64,000 nucleotides of DNA from Symsagittifera roscoffensis (lineage: Eukaryota > Xenacoelomorpha > Acoela > Convolutidae). A program made the translations under genes and the position numbers. Shown here piece by piece: positions 46,101-56,700 of the stretch (its first letter is position 1; each line of letters opens with the position of its first letter). The stretch spans positions 67,611,374-67,675,373 of the forward strand of contig NC_087065.1 in the NCBI RefSeq assembly GCF_963678635.1, written 5' to 3'. Under the pieces are notes generated by a model. The model searched no databases and was not told where the DNA came from. It was given only the letters and a program-made list of their open reading frames with translations.

Positions 46101-46843
46101 TTTCCCCTTGAAGCTTCAAAGCAGCGTTATCATGACACGACCCGCGAACCCATTCGGTTGTTTTGTTTTGAGGTGCCTTCGCGAATTTAGAAGCACCATC
46201 ACCGTTTTTTTTATTTCTCATTTTTAAACTTGCGAGAGAGAAAGAGAGTGCCTTTAGTCTGGAACTAGATTTTTCCCATGAAACATTTTTTCTTACGCAT
46301 AGAAAACATCCATATTTAAAGCTATGATAGATTTAGTATCATTAATTTTGACGAAATGACGTGTGTTCAGCGTCGGTTCTATGGGCCCGACTTAAGACGA
46401 GAGAGCACGGCGAAGCTGCTGAATCCTTCTGTGATGAAAAAGGTGTTCCAGTCGCTGGGCTCGTGGGGAAACTTGAAAGGTGAGACGAGCCATAAAAAGT
46501 ATTAGCCAACTAGAATTAGCTTTATCACCTATTGCAACAGTGGAAAATATTTGTCATAAAATATGAGAGTTGAAATTTGACAGCGCAATTGGCTCGATGG
46601 ATATTTGATGCAACCGTTTTATGATAGCTCACTGAATTGCTCAATATAGTAAAAGTTTGAAAAAAATGGTTTGCTTATCGAATTAGATAATTTTATAATA
46701 TTGCAGGCGATGGTCTTCTCATGGGATCCGTGTTTGCAATCTCTTCCTCCGGAGTTATTTTTGAGCACCGAGAAAAAACCTTCGGAGACGAAGCGGACAG
46801 AACACAACTCATAGAAGCGATTAAACAGCACAAGCTAAACTAA
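36832..46843 (+). CDS. selU (PRXL2A-like): selenoprotein U / PRXL2A-like thioredoxin-fold redox protein, Sec-containing
   Basis: Four exons give about 234 residues, against 229 in human PRXL2A. The N-terminus has a hydrophobic segment (about residues 12-48), like the membrane anchor of PRXL2A. The family signature follows: LWGNGKGAVVFAVRRPG, then TGA, then SLCRA, where vertebrate PRXL2A has C-F-L-C-R. Exon 2 (EASKLSALSEEMEANGYSLH) and exons 3-4 (RRFYGP; FEHREKTFGD) match the family in order. Read through the TGA as selenocysteine, the redox motif is U-x-x-C. All junction phases agree (0, 0, 1). A SECIS-like stem-loop lies in the 3' UTR. PRXL2/SelU proteins are peroxiredoxin-like thiol or selenol oxidoreductases. 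An upstream non-coding exon is possible (acceptor-like TTGTAG before the ATG). Intron 1 is 8.1 kb and carries an antisense retrotransposon. Confidence 0.88.
37132..37134 (+). other. selenocysteine (UGA) codon
   Basis: The TGA occupies the first cysteine position of the CxxC motif of PRXL2A, between the conserved R-R-P-G and S-L-C-R. Coding similarity continues on both sides in the same frame, and exon 2 joins in phase. Confidence 0.88.
37760..38440 (+). repeat. interspersed repeat family P, two copies in SelU intron 1
   Basis: Two tandem relatives (about 37785-38060 and 38155-38400) share 'AGATTTCCCAGCGGAATAAA', 'TTGATTCAGTTTTCTCGAG' and 'CTCTTTTCCAA' with copies elsewhere in the window. Confidence 0.55.
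38628..38855 (-). repeat. 3' LTR of the Ty3/Gypsy-like element
   Basis: Read on the minus strand it begins TGTCAGGGGCTACA and ends ACCCTTGTT. I find no difference from the other LTR. Confidence 0.9.
39040..43386 (-). CDS. gag-protease-integrase polyprotein lacking RT
   Basis: An intact 1448-codon ORF starts at the ATG beside the 5' LTR; the frame also runs 20 codons into the LTR. Gag: helical capsid-like region, then an Arg/Gly-rich stretch and two zinc knuckles (CYNCDQ...C at about residue 272; CNFCKKIGHFERTC at about 297). Protease: IWIDSGSPISI (about 400) and IVGRDLMGKLGL. The frame then passes from KLFPKLFTRVGKIRNYKVQA straight to TRWLDRLIPFDFVIEHKPGA, the end of RNase H, so the RT and most of RNase H are missing without loss of frame (junction near 41745). 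Integrase: H-H-C-C zinc site (about 900-940) and D-D-E core (LDFWG, HVDQGS, GSVERTIG). A long basic, Ser-rich C-terminal extension follows. Confidence 0.85.
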   Translation of the reverse strand: MAQPVDGGEKNPLGIVAFWPPTQAEPQLLWEHWKQRFHWAMVAKHGLVSSDYYFPSTLTEAQIADLGDIGGKPRAEGERTLISNLYLCLGHEGQRALHNQHPHLDMETIRYPRFLDTCVTLFQKERNETYEMYQMLSKKQKEGESLESFYAELSGMAARCNLGTQERKMVRDIFIFNMRNRDAQNELCRETKTPEEALRIAMSYERGDKYARSYKGAVSGSTGMAHPSPGGSLQIKTEPVSNIRGSRGRGMPRGRGQYPNRGGGRTADRMQERRCYNCDQPNFTPEHRQRCPARAVTCNFCKKIGHFERTCRGKRQSRGGQPVGLIQGDELFDEEDTPSDDVEPQAAANSVGFVKREHHSWSSESSDDYMVMAIRRKKETVLKVAGPKLKIFINGHPMNIWIDSGSPISILTLEDLRRTVGRAGINLKQDNTDDDEFRDYSNNRIKMLGRMELELASNGWKTTAEVRVIGGTRPSIVGRDLMGKLGLQLMQADPRGEVMNIQGAEDNSCKEGHDEPEDEQMDQWQSYFSKLFPKLFTRVGKIRNYKVQALFSRLTRWLDRLIPFDFVIEHKPGAKIGLADYLSRHPSEPPKPISQYDNLFTVAKIASIRKSLGFTNELKPLGKRNYQNIRETGSKQSRRFSSNHKRERITCIQPATVEGGKSCVKTTTNRKRSICITRKSNKSKGHSVCSIYCSLGRRLNLPTSKHSNKMDSDSNCSFPVFEIENVENDTIDSQTNNPNILQPQINSPLRLDENLLSSDEITVINPEIVAITKNTRDSKINTVLSIPSKFPGELFPTVNPNQQIMSIIPRDCKVIKKSQSLPELFNLEFVASNIPADVNLVRVKEALEKKTNLKEELLKMGKYWAQYANDLSLRDDCVWLDGRLVIPLPLQVPVESRIHYYHHGKRNMFEAARDVWYPYMYRSLAAKATYCQQCTEAGKNLKPLLPKGDMGKVPEPREPNECLQLDFWGPINYLNESKKYVLVATDRFSRWPSAMVTTTNTSDKVLKFLNKYISHHGVPRKIHVDQGSCFTSNKFKSFCNEEGIELIYSPVNDHRGTGSVERTIGSLKNFVLTYATEKEHKSLESMVDKALGALRFSKNATTKLTPFEAHHGREANTVLRNLTKKPSLKNLNWKNVLQQKCLCLDETDPEMSKVAFPQHSNWEERSDLTYAPTLRRAPITLDSDQQMDACPREGSEVGPQIQGSGDTGPNIQGSGEGRTLYQRTTSKTLNRYKLLKSNVISESEHTLKLKNGSVLRKSAVASKPKPDLPKKRKPATLKDMLASAKKGAVVSPKSKRAKTTRTVQVATFESDSSDTEDNRPLNIPARLPVEMLARREAIAAGQGPSGSTTVMEGGTGAKAKSRVTRAKRGKGGQRKQANESQERPALVARECLVNSSQEEDVESGSQSESSGTRRSTRRRKPVDKMGGVMIETIQGAEQTGKNPGGEGK
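43387..43614 (-). repeat. 5' LTR of the Ty3/Gypsy-like element
   Basis: Same 228 bases as the 3' LTR. The gag ATG (43384-43386) begins directly after it. TGGCGCAGCC, which overlaps that ATG, fits a primer-binding site for a tRNA-Ser-type 3' end (inference). Confidence 0.9.
43620..45270 (+). other. rest of SelU intron 1
   Basis: AT-rich with no exon recognised. A GC-richer patch near 44090-44220 (GACGCGCCTTTCCCTCAGGG) stands out but matches nothing I recognise. Confidence 0.35.
45271..45408 (+). CDS. selU (PRXL2A-like): SelU exon 2
   Basis: Acceptor TTGTGTTTCAG and donor GTGAGA, phase 0 at both ends, 46 codons. It aligns with the helix and strand after the redox motif in PRXL2A (ASKLSALSEEMEANGYSLH, then AVLHEELG). 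Confidence 0.85.
45560..45800 (+). repeat. tRNA-like interspersed repeat, copy 3
   Basis: The left part matches the family near 25965. The tRNA-like part has GCGTCCGTGGCTGAGTGG (A box) and a degenerate B box GGTGCCGGGCC, resembling a Ser/Leu-type tRNA head. Confidence 0.45.
46371..46479 (+). CDS. selU (PRXL2A-like): SelU exon 3
   Basis: Acceptor GTGTGTTCAG, donor GTGAGA, phase 0 to 1. Begins RRFYGPDLRRES, matching the K-K-F-Y-G-P block of PRXL2A. Confidence 0.85.
46707..46843 (+). CDS. selU (PRXL2A-like): SelU exon 4 (terminal)
   Basis: Acceptor ATATTGCAG, phase 1. Encodes GDGLLMGSVFAISSSG and FEHREKTFGDEAD, the conserved C-terminal strands and E-H-R-E-K motif. TAA at 46841-46843. Confidence 0.85.
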
Positions 46844-46937
46844 TACTCACTTTGCCTTCAGACAAAAACTAACCCAGAGAAGCGTCATATCCCCTCAGAA
46901 TCAGTCGCTAGTTGTCTGAACACTTGGTTTTATTTGG

Positions 46938-47025
46938 ATGATGATGTCTGACCGAATGACGAATGCTGATCTAACCCGAAGCGGAAAGGGAGACTGCAAT
47001 CCGACAAATTTCAGACGCTCATCTG
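46938..47025 (+). promoter_or_regulatory. SECIS element in the SelU 3' UTR
   Basis: Helix I pairs GATGATGTCTG (46940-46950) with CAGACGCTCATC (47012-47023). After an internal loop comes the quartet strand ATGA (46956-46959) opposite CGA (47002-47004), giving tandem G-A/A-G pairs. Helix II has scattered mismatches and ends with TCT paired to AGA (46991-46993). The unpaired AA is at 46973-46974, 13 bases after ATGA. A small third helix CCC/GGG (46975-46977 with 46988-46990) closes the apical loop, as in type 2 SECIS elements. It lies about 100 bases after the stop codon. Confidence 0.8.
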
Positions 47026-47283
47026 AATTTCTATGTGCTTCTTGCATCTGCGATGTGTATTTGTGTAGAGTTTAATAGTTAGCCAATATTTTCTACATGA
47101 ATTAATTTTAATTGAATATTTTAAATATATTTGTCGAACTACTCACTAGGTCCAATCCAGGATCAGGTGCGAAATTTAGTTTAATCTGGAACTATTCTGA
47201 AGTTAATTGGATCAGATGTTATATTTGCCATGACTCATGTCTGAACATCTTTTTGAGAGTCGAGCCATCAGATCCTTGATTGC

Positions 47284-47289
47284 AATAAA
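47284..47289 (+). terminator. poly(A) signal of the SelU gene
   Basis: AATAAA about 440 bases after the stop and downstream of the SECIS element. Confidence 0.55.
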
Positions 47290-47899
47290 AAAGAAGTAAG
47301 TGAAAGTTACGGAGACGTGATGATAAATAGATAATTTGCAAGATCAAGTAAATAGATTGAATGATCGAGTAGCAGAAGTGTTCGATTGGCGTCGTGCGAA
47401 AGTGAATATATGTCTTTTTTGAAGATTGTTAGCTGTCCTAGATGAGTGACGAAATCAAAACATGTCTCATTAATTTCTATGTATGAAGGCAGAATCGATA
47501 CATAAAACATCCGTAGACATTAATAGTCTTAAAATCGTTTTTTATTAAGTGCCAATGAACGTAGTGAATACACTTGTAAACCCGGGTTGAGCTCACATTG
47601 AAAATTAGCGATAAAAAGTGAAAAAAAAACAACTATGGCCATGGATGAATTATCATCGTTACTGATATAGCTCTGAAACATCGCAGTTTTAGCTGTGCAA
47701 AAAACTCTGAATTATACATGAATCAGCGCTGGAAAATAGCGATCACTGGGATACTACAGAAAAAGGAAGTTTTTTTCAGGAAGGGGTTTCCATTTGTTAT
47801 CGCCAAGTTTGATCTACTGCGGTTTGACTTTGATCTCTTTTTAATTCTATTCTAACTTATTTGATAAAAGCATGCAAATTGCGCGGAAATGGCTCCAAA

Positions 47900-48370
47900 A
47901 AACGTTAGCGTGTCAAAAGTTGATTTCAATTTTTAATTTCTCAGTGGAATAAAAAGTTTACCTATTGATTCAGTTTTTTCAAGTTTTTTTCAACAAAACG
48001 TTTATTGCAACAAAAGTTTGCCAATCATTAGCTGCTCTTGAAATTCGAAGAGCTTTCATGTCGTCTATTTTTCTTTAAAATAAGAAAGTTTTTTTTTTTC
48101 GAAAACAAGTTAGTAGTTACACCTGCGAGCGTTTGTGTATTAGTAAGAACATTCTTTTTTTAAACCTTATTCGCAAGTAAAAGTGTTTATTACAAGTGCT
48201 CAATTAGTTGGTGGCACTTCTGCTGTAGTGACGATCTGTAGCATTGGAAGTTTCATAGTCTATGTTCTCTGTTTTGTTTTTGGCTAGTGTTTGTGATGTA
48301 TAAAGCGTCCGTGGTTCAGTGGTTAGCGCGTGAGGCTCATAATATCTAGTTCTTCATAGAGCTCCTTTTT
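47900..48370 (+). repeat. family P copy followed by tRNA-like repeat copy 4
   Basis: 47900-48130 belongs to the family P repeats. 48130-48370 matches the tRNA-like family, with TGGTTCAGTGGTTAGCGCG as A box and no clear B box, so it is 3'-truncated. Confidence 0.45.
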
Positions 48371-48682
48371 TGTCGTGTTCTGGCTAGTGTTGGTGAAGCG
48401 CAGCTTGGTCTCTGTAATTTTTGGTTTCCTACCATTTGTTGTTTTTTTTTCTAGCTGTCTTTTCCATCTGTTTTTATTTCTCAGCTCGAATTCTTGATAG
48501 AAAACCCTATGATCAACACGACTATTGCGATGCGTTTGTTTATTTTAAGCATTGCAGCTCAATGGAAACATCAATTTTGTGGGTTTCTGTTTTTTAATTG
48601 TAAAATACTTTATTTAATTGTGAATTTTTCTAAATTTCTTTCCAAGACGCATCTGCTATTGTGAATGCCCTTTCCCCATTTC

Positions 48683-49375
48683 AAAGGAAGAATTCGGTTT
48701 ATTACTGCATCCATACAATTTCCTGAACGGTTAAGGATTGATTTTGAAATATCGAGCAGAAGTGCTTTCCAGTCAAAATCCAAAACAGTGCTTGTCAAAG
48801 GAAGAATTCGGTTTATTACTGCATCCATACAATTTCCTGAACGGTTAAGGATTGATTTTGAAATATCGAGCAGAAGTGCTTTCCAGTCAAAACCCAAAAA
48901 AGTGCTTGTCAAAGGAAGAATTCGGTTTATTACTGCATCCATACAATTTCCTGCCTGAACGGTTAAGGATTGATTTTGAAATATCGAGCAGAAGTGCTTT
49001 CCAGTCAAAATCCAAAACAGTGCTTGTCAAAGGAAGAATTCGGTTTATTACTGCATCCATACAATTTCCTGAACGGTTAAGGATTGATTTTGAAATATCG
49101 AGCAGAAGTGCTTTCCAGTCAAAACCCAAAAAAGTGCTTGTCAAAGGAAGAATTCGGTTTATTACTGCATCCATACAATTTCCTGCCTGAACGGTTAAGG
49201 ATTGATTTTGAAATATCGAGCAGAAGTGCTTTCCAGTCAAAACCCAAAAAAGTGCTTGTCAAAGGATGAATTCGGTTTATTACTGCATCCATACATTTTC
49301 CTGAACGGTTAAGGATTGATTTTGAAATATCGAGTAGAAGTGTTTTCCAGTCAAAATCCAAAAAAGTGCTTGTGA
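48683..49375 (+). repeat. 114/118-bp tandem repeat, six copies
   Basis: Units begin AAAGGAAGAATTCGG at about 48683, 48797, 48911, 49029, 49143 and 49261. Two are 4 bp longer because CCTG is duplicated before GAACGG. The alternation suggests a dimer or trimer was duplicated. Open frames through the array on both strands are by-products. Confidence 0.9.
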
Positions 49376-50526
49376 AATACTTTTTTTTGGTGGACCACTC
49401 AGTTTACTGGTGACACAAAACAGCTACAAGCTTGATCCAGAAGTTGAGCATGTTCTGATTCTACTGAGTACAATTTTAGTTCCAGTAAGTGATTAAGAAC
49501 CAAAAGACATACCTTTCGATAGCTTGCCTCGTCTTCAAGTACTTTAAGAAAGATCGTTTTTGTGGATTTTAGACAGCAACCGGAGCTCGTCAAAAGTCCA
49601 GATTTGACAATGATAACTGGAGTTGCCATCAATGTGTTGAGTTTCAGAATAACAACTATGTTGAAGTAGTGAACGCAAAGCTTCCGTTCTAACCGAATCT
49701 TATCGAAAAGTTTCAGCACGAACAGTAAAACGCCTAAATCTTATGGAGAAAATGTGCGCCGGGCAAAAGGTTTCCCATAACAAAAAAAAACATCTGATAA
49801 AAGGAAAAAGATGCAGCCTTGAATTGTTGCAGTCTCTGAACCGAGAAAAATGCGCAGCATCTAGCTCCCAAAAGGGCCATAATGATTTCGATTTTAAAAT
49901 GGTTTTTTGTTGCTTCGAAATTTGTCTCGCCTATGACGTTCTAGGGTGTTTGGCCCACATATAATCTATAGTTAAGGCCAAATAGTTGTCAATATCCTTT
50001 ATAGACAACAAATCCCAACGAAGTTAATTAACAAAAAGTTGCTTATCTGTACGCCGGAAATTGATGTTTCGCTCTTTCCACGGAGTTAAAACCGTGTCCA
50101 AAAGAAAACTTAAATGTACTGTTTTTGAACGATTGGTTGTACAAGATCACCGATATTGCCAAAAATTTGGCATTAACTGTTAAAATTGAACTATCAACCA
50201 AACGCTGTAGATCAAAGTTTTAAATATCACTAAGAAAAATCGAAGAAAAGATTTATGGAAAATTTTTTCTGGGACACGCGTCTAATATTCATCTTTTTGG
50301 ACTCAGGGGTTTTGTTTTAGTCGAAGACGAAATGTCTTTGCACTCTATGTCTATGAACCATGAGAGGTTACCTTTGCAATACCATATATCCTTAATAAGT
50401 TCTGGTGAGGCCTCTGAAAATGGCAGAGATGTCTAATGAAAATCTCAGTTCTGGAAGCGTGCTCATAAACTGTACCCCAAATTGCTGTGAACATTATAAA
50501 TTTTTTCGCTGTAAAATTGATTTCAG
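49376..50526. other. no feature recognised
   Basis: AT-rich intergenic sequence between the tandem array and the next gene. Promoter elements could not be identified with any confidence. Confidence 0.3.
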
Positions 50527-50713
50527 GTAGCCAATGTCTGTCGAGTTCGAGGCCAGTTTCTCCGATAGACTGGGTGACATCCTGACTGGAAGACTGAACA
50601 CTGGTACTCCACAATGGGTGTTGGAGAAGACTCAAGGCATGCACTTCTCAGACGGCCAGAATGTCCTCTTTCTCACTGGACTTCTGCCTGTGTCTTCCAA
50701 GGAGGAGAAAAAG
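50527..50713 (+). CDS. unknown gene exon 1 (coding from 50534)
   Basis: An acceptor-like TTGATTTCAG ends at 50526, so a non-coding exon may precede. ATG at 50534 gives exactly 60 codons to a weak donor GTCAAC. Confidence 0.55.
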
Positions 50714-53700
50714 GTCAACTTGATAAATTATTATGATACAACATCGTTTCAAGAAGGGAACAATATTTTTTATAATTTGTAAAAACATAATATAAAAAAT
50801 CTCATCTTGGAAGAACTTCAAAAGGGCCGTTTAGTTGCTTGTCGAGTTGTGTGGTGTTCAAATTTCAATCGAAAATAAACTTTGGCATCGCAAACACTTT
50901 AAAACAGTTTAGAATATCTCATAACATTCTGAAATATGAGATATAACAAAAAAAATAGTTTAAAGAGGAAAAAAGGTGCGATGAATACTGTTCAAAGTCA
51001 AGATTGATACATCAATGATTGATATATAAAACGACTCTATTAATCATCTTTTACCAAAATAACTTCCGATCACGCCCTTCCCATTAGTCTCGAATGCGTG
51101 GTCATCCTAACGCTGTCGGTCAAGATTCGGATTTGCCGTGTCTAATTGTAGCGATCGGAACATTCTTTGCTACTTGTACAACAATTGGCTATTCTTGTTA
51201 CACTTGCGTGTTCTACCTCATATTTAAAAATTAGGATCTAGTTAACAATTCCCCTCCTTTCCAGAAAAGGGGGCAATTGTTAAGTAGATCCAAAAGGGAG
51301 AATTTTCGACCAATGAGAATGCAACGAATTTCGAATTAGAAACGGAGAGCTCTAGTTTTAATTTACTGTATTTATTTATAGGGCTGACAATTTTTTTGGT
51401 AGATACCATAGATGGATTGTTTAGTAGATCCAATAGTTAAACTGCCAAGTTTGTTAACAAATGCGCTTTTAGATATTGAGGGGCGCATCTAGTGTCAAGC
51501 AGGACTACCAGTGGACGCCGGAGCCACCCTATAGGGCTATTGGGAGACCCAGTTCCAGAGGAAGTGGATGCAACGTGTTCAATCGGGACGACTATTTTGG
51601 ATACAAGTCAGTCATTTAGATCTTATTTATTAGAGATTGAGGGTTAGGTTTGCATGGTGAGTCACTAAGGGTGTGGAATCAACTCAGGAAAACTGATCAT
51701 GTCATTATATTGGCGACTTACTGAGTTTCATTCAAAGAAAATAATGTTAAGCTTGTATAGGTAAAACGGGTGCCGGACATCAAGCCGACGGGACATCAAG
51801 CCGAATAGTAAAATTAGGGACTTCAAGACTAACATTTTGGCGAAGTTACACATGAAGTATAATCATGATCTTTCTTTACCAGTTGTTGGCTTTTTCGTTA
51901 ATTTTGAGCCTCCAATTGAGAAAGAAGAAGAAAGAAAGATGCAAAGATAGCGTAGACTAAACTTGCCTTAGTTTTTGAAAACTAACATTTTACACATGAA
52001 AAGATAGCGTCTTTGGTGCTCTCGTAAAATTAAATTTTAGGCGTGAAGTCCCTTCGGTTTGACTTCCCGTCGGCCTGTTTTTCTAGACCCTGTTAAAAGG
52101 ATCCAATTCAGAAGTCGGGATGATCTAATCTTAATTCTAGTTAAGAACAATTAAGTTGCCCTGTTCATCATAATATAAATCAATACGCATACATGTGTCT
52201 GGAGAAATGTTTAGTGATACATTAGCTTAAGGTAGTTTAGTAGGGTAGTACAATTTCATCTAAATGAAAGGATGCTCTAACTGTGACAAAAATTCTGTTT
52301 CCAGGTTATCAAAATAAGATTAAAATGACAAGAACTCTTTGCAAAAAGCATCAATGAAAATTTAGTAATTTTTTTGGAGCAAAAATAGTTCTAAATAGAA
52401 GTTAGGTTTATGATATGTTACATTTTGTTCAAATTTTTGAAGTGATTCACGAAGCTTTTTGGTGCATCCAAAAAGTAGCATTTGTGATGTAACACCTATT
52501 GTAATATTGCCTGTGTTTGTTATATTTGTGATATATTGCCCCCAAACTTCCTTGAATTTGGTTCAAATGAAAAAGCTAGTTGTTTTTTTTTCATAAATGT
52601 ATTTTCCTAATTTTAGACCTCCCCCTACCCCGAGTAGACCGAAAAGTACTCCTAGTCCGAAAGTAGGCAGGAGGCCCGCCGATTATGAGCAGCTGTTGCG
52701 CAGTGAAAACGAACGATGGAACAATTGTCAAAGTAAGTTCAAATTATTCAGAAATTCTTGCATTGAAAAGTACCTTAAATCAATATTGCTTTTCGAAAAG
52801 CTTCGCCATTACATAGGCGGACCATAAAATTCTTCAACGGAAAATTCTTGTTATTTTTCCTCGCGCGATAGGTTTCACTTTAGCACGTTTTGAGTTTTTG
52901 TTCATCTTGTTCGCATTAATTTTTGCTTACGTAATGCCAGGGGCGGATCTAGGTTTTTCCCCCGGGGGGGGGGGGGGGGGGATTTGGCGTTTCAAAAATT
53001 TTGTCGACCTTTTAGGTCAACCGATCGACCGAATTGATTTTCCGAGCTCTCCCAAGGCACTAAAAAGACCCTGTTTTGATCAAATTTTCTGCGCCGTTTG
53101 TAAGCACTTTTTAGAAAATTTTGACCAACAAAATTGCGTTTTTTTTGGCCCGCGCTCCCCCCTCAAAGTAAGTATATATTGGCGCCAAACGCGCCTTAAG
53201 AAAATTTTTAGGAGTCCGTCACCAAATATGGATATCTCAAAATAGTACTGAGGGGGGACCCTGCGTAATGCTGATTTTCTCAATTTTTATTGGAATTGAA
53301 ACTTGTTAGCTGTATCATTGGCAAGGAATGCAACATTTATAAGCGTGTTATTTCATCAGTGAAAAAAATTTCAAATGTATTTTATATCTCGAATACCGGA
53401 TTTTTTCCAATTTTCATTCCAATTTTTCTAAAAGCTGAAATCTGTGTGGCTGAAACAGCTGTCGATGTCTGCTGTTGTGTCTGTTTTTTATTCGAAGTTC
53501 TATTTGTTTTGTAGGCCAGCGTAAGTTTGCGGAAACTGTGAAGAGACCGCAGCTGCACCCCCTGCATGCTCCCTTCAACGGAGAATCACTCCATTCCTTC
53601 TTAGTTGGATCCAAATACAACAGGTTAGTTTTAAGTTATTATAAGACGTTTGTCTCAATATTTGTTTTTTTTTGGACCAAGTGAACAATCTCCCCTCAAA

Positions 53701-56700
53701 TCAATTTAAGAGGGATAAAGTTCACTTGGTTAAAAGTAATATTTTTCAGCCAATCAGATTTGAGCATATACCATGCAGGACTTACTGCTTGAATTTGCCA
53801 TTTAATTTTAGGGGGAGATTGTTCACTTGGTCTATTAAGGGGGAGATTGTTCACATGGTTTGTTTTGTTATTGAAGGGATTTAAAGCTATAATACTGAAG
53901 TGTGCTGACCTAGAGATATAGAAAAGCTAGTAGATAGTTTTTCTAGTATGTACATGATGTAGAAATGTTGACAAAATGCTTGAAGAAGTCCCAATTTACG
54001 TTCAAACAGTCTTGCTTTCAAGTCGTCGTGGTTCAAGAAGTCTACTAGGCTTTTAATTATTATACTGAGCAGGGCGCGACTCTGGTACTGAACTTGTATA
54101 GTTATAAACTGCAATTTTTTTGAACTGCTTCTCAATTTTTCCCGACGAGAATGAAGAATAATGGAAATATGAGGTGAAGAAAAAGTTTCGAAGAAAATTT
54201 TGATGGTTATCAAATTAAAAGAGTCAATGTTTAACCTATAGTGCGTATATTCATGTATTCATGGATTTATTGCATTTTTGAACTAACTGAACTGTTTTTA
54301 TCTCTCATTTCTCTTCTTTTTCTAGCGCAATCATAAATTGAAAGGTAAGTAATGGTTTGTAATTGAACCCCTGTATGTCTCACCACCAAACAAATCAGTC
54401 TCATTCAATGTCAACTATTCATTGTTATCCTTCGCCTTTGTTCTGAATATTGTTCACCCTTTGTGCGTCTTGTTTTGATTTGTTTTTTATATCAATTATT
54501 TGTCGCTGGCTCTTAAAGCACTAAAGAGAAATTAACTGATTATCATATTTACATACAGTTGACACACCTCCTTTGTATTCAATATTTGCGTGTGAGCATG
54601 GTTTTGTTCTTCCCCATTATAGCCTAATCCTACCCCGGGTCATTTTTGGAGAGGAAGTCTCCTCCGGCTCGGACATATGAGATCTCGGTTTTACTCATCG
54701 TAAAAGCTTCAAAATTGGTCCTCGAGGGAAGCCCAGGCAATATCTAGCCTACCTACCTGTTTTTGGCAATTTTCAGACAATTTAAACATGTCAAAAAAAT
54801 TTAGGGTTATGACCGATCATTTTAGGAGGGTGAGTTAGGGGTAGAATTTTTTAATATGTGTTAGTCGTAATTTTTTTCATTTTTTTGAAGATTTTGGTCT
54901 AAAAACAGTATCAAACCTACAAACTGTGTAGGTCTAGACCCCAGATTTCTGTAAATAGGCGCCAAATGACGCACACATTAGGTACTTAAACTGAAGCTCA
55001 AAAAATAAAAGCAGTCAGAAGGCTGGCTCAAGAGGCACAGCCCACTGACTTGTACCCATATGCCAGAAAATCTGACATCTGGGTACAAAAAAATCATCAA
55101 AATTCATCAGAAACCGTTTTCTTATTTAAAAAACTCACTCAGGAAGTGGAAAAGAGCTAGCCTTAACAATAAAAATTGTTTTAGAGGATCTTTCGAACTC
55201 TCATTCAAGAATTAAAGAGAAAAATGTTTTTTTTGAAAAAAAATCAAAAAATACAAGCGTTAAGTCTGTAGATCTAGACCCCAGATTTCTGGAAATAGAC
55301 GCAAAATGACGCACACATTAGGCACTTAAACTGAAGGCCAAAAAGATGAAGGGGGTCAGAGAGAGTCTTGACCTCGTTGGTTTCTGCTCTCTTCTTGAGA
55401 GACATTCAGTATGGCAAATGAAATTATCACAGTCGATTTTTCAATGGCTGCCGAATTTCGACTCAGGAATTTGGCAAAGAATATCTTCAGATCTCTGAGG
55501 ATATTCTGTATAGATGTAGACGCTTTAATTTGTGGATAAGAAGTCACCCATCGCTCAACGCCTGTTGCATCGGTGAGTCATTTCGTCATTACGATGGCTT
55601 CTCTGATTCTTTCCGTCGACATTTCCGTTCGTGAAAGGCGTCGACTTTCCATTCTCATAGTTAGCCACTCGTAGCTCTCTGAATTCTTCCAGCAATGGCA
55701 AGAAATTTAGGGTATTCGAAGTCAAATGGTGGCTTATTACTTGTTCGTCATCTAGTTTCTTCGCCAAAGCCAGGATGGCATCTGGGGAATCGTTCAGCGC
55801 CCGAATGGTAACCCATTTAGGATCGTGCTTGTCTCCAAGATTCTGTCTTGACCTCTTAGGTTTCTGCTCTCTTCTTGAGAGACGTTCAATATGGCAAATG
55901 AACTTATCACAGTCGATTTTTCCATGGCTGCCGAACTTCGGTGTCAGGAATTTGGCAAAGAGTATCTTCAGATCTCTGAGGATATTCTGTATAGATATAG
56001 CCGCTTTAATTTGTGGATAAGAAGTCACCCATCGCTCAACGCCTGTTGCATCGGTGAATCCTTTCGTCATTACGATAGCTTCTCTGATTCTTTCAATCTT
56101 TCCGTCGAATAGTATTTGGCAAAAATGTTATTTTTGGTTTTTGAAAACAATTTCATCTGCCAGAGTAATGTATTTACAAAAACTATCTTAGTAGTATAAA
56201 CAATTGGTTGAAAATGAAACGACTATTTTATGCATTATAGTTATGCAATTCTAATTTCAGAAGACGACAATGAAACTATATTGTAGTGCTGGTCTTCTTG
56301 ATTTGTGTTTTTTTTTGGTTCTTTCAGGGGCTGATGCTGCTTCGTACAAATGGTGACCCGAATAAAGATCTAAGCGATATACAAAAAAAAACAATGTGAA
56401 CATCATTAATAAGTTACCACGACAAAAGAAAAAGAGGAATGTTCAGTGTGGAACCCGGGCAGTACAGAACATTGTAATCGTAGCCCAAAAAGATGAAGAC
56501 GATTACTGGAGATCGAAGATACAAAATACTGTAGATGGACAACATCTCAGCATCCAGACTAACAGTCCTAATACAGCCAGATAGATCACAAACGAGACTA
56601 AGCTGATGTCCGGTGCAGACTACATTAGGGCCCTCAAAGTACCATCTAACTCAATAATGACTAAGCACCGCCGACGAAGTTACACCAAAGTCGGTAGCAC

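Noticed and set aside
48610-49361. Overlapping ORFs of 60-130 codons on both strands
   Set aside because: Generated by the 114/118-bp tandem repeat.
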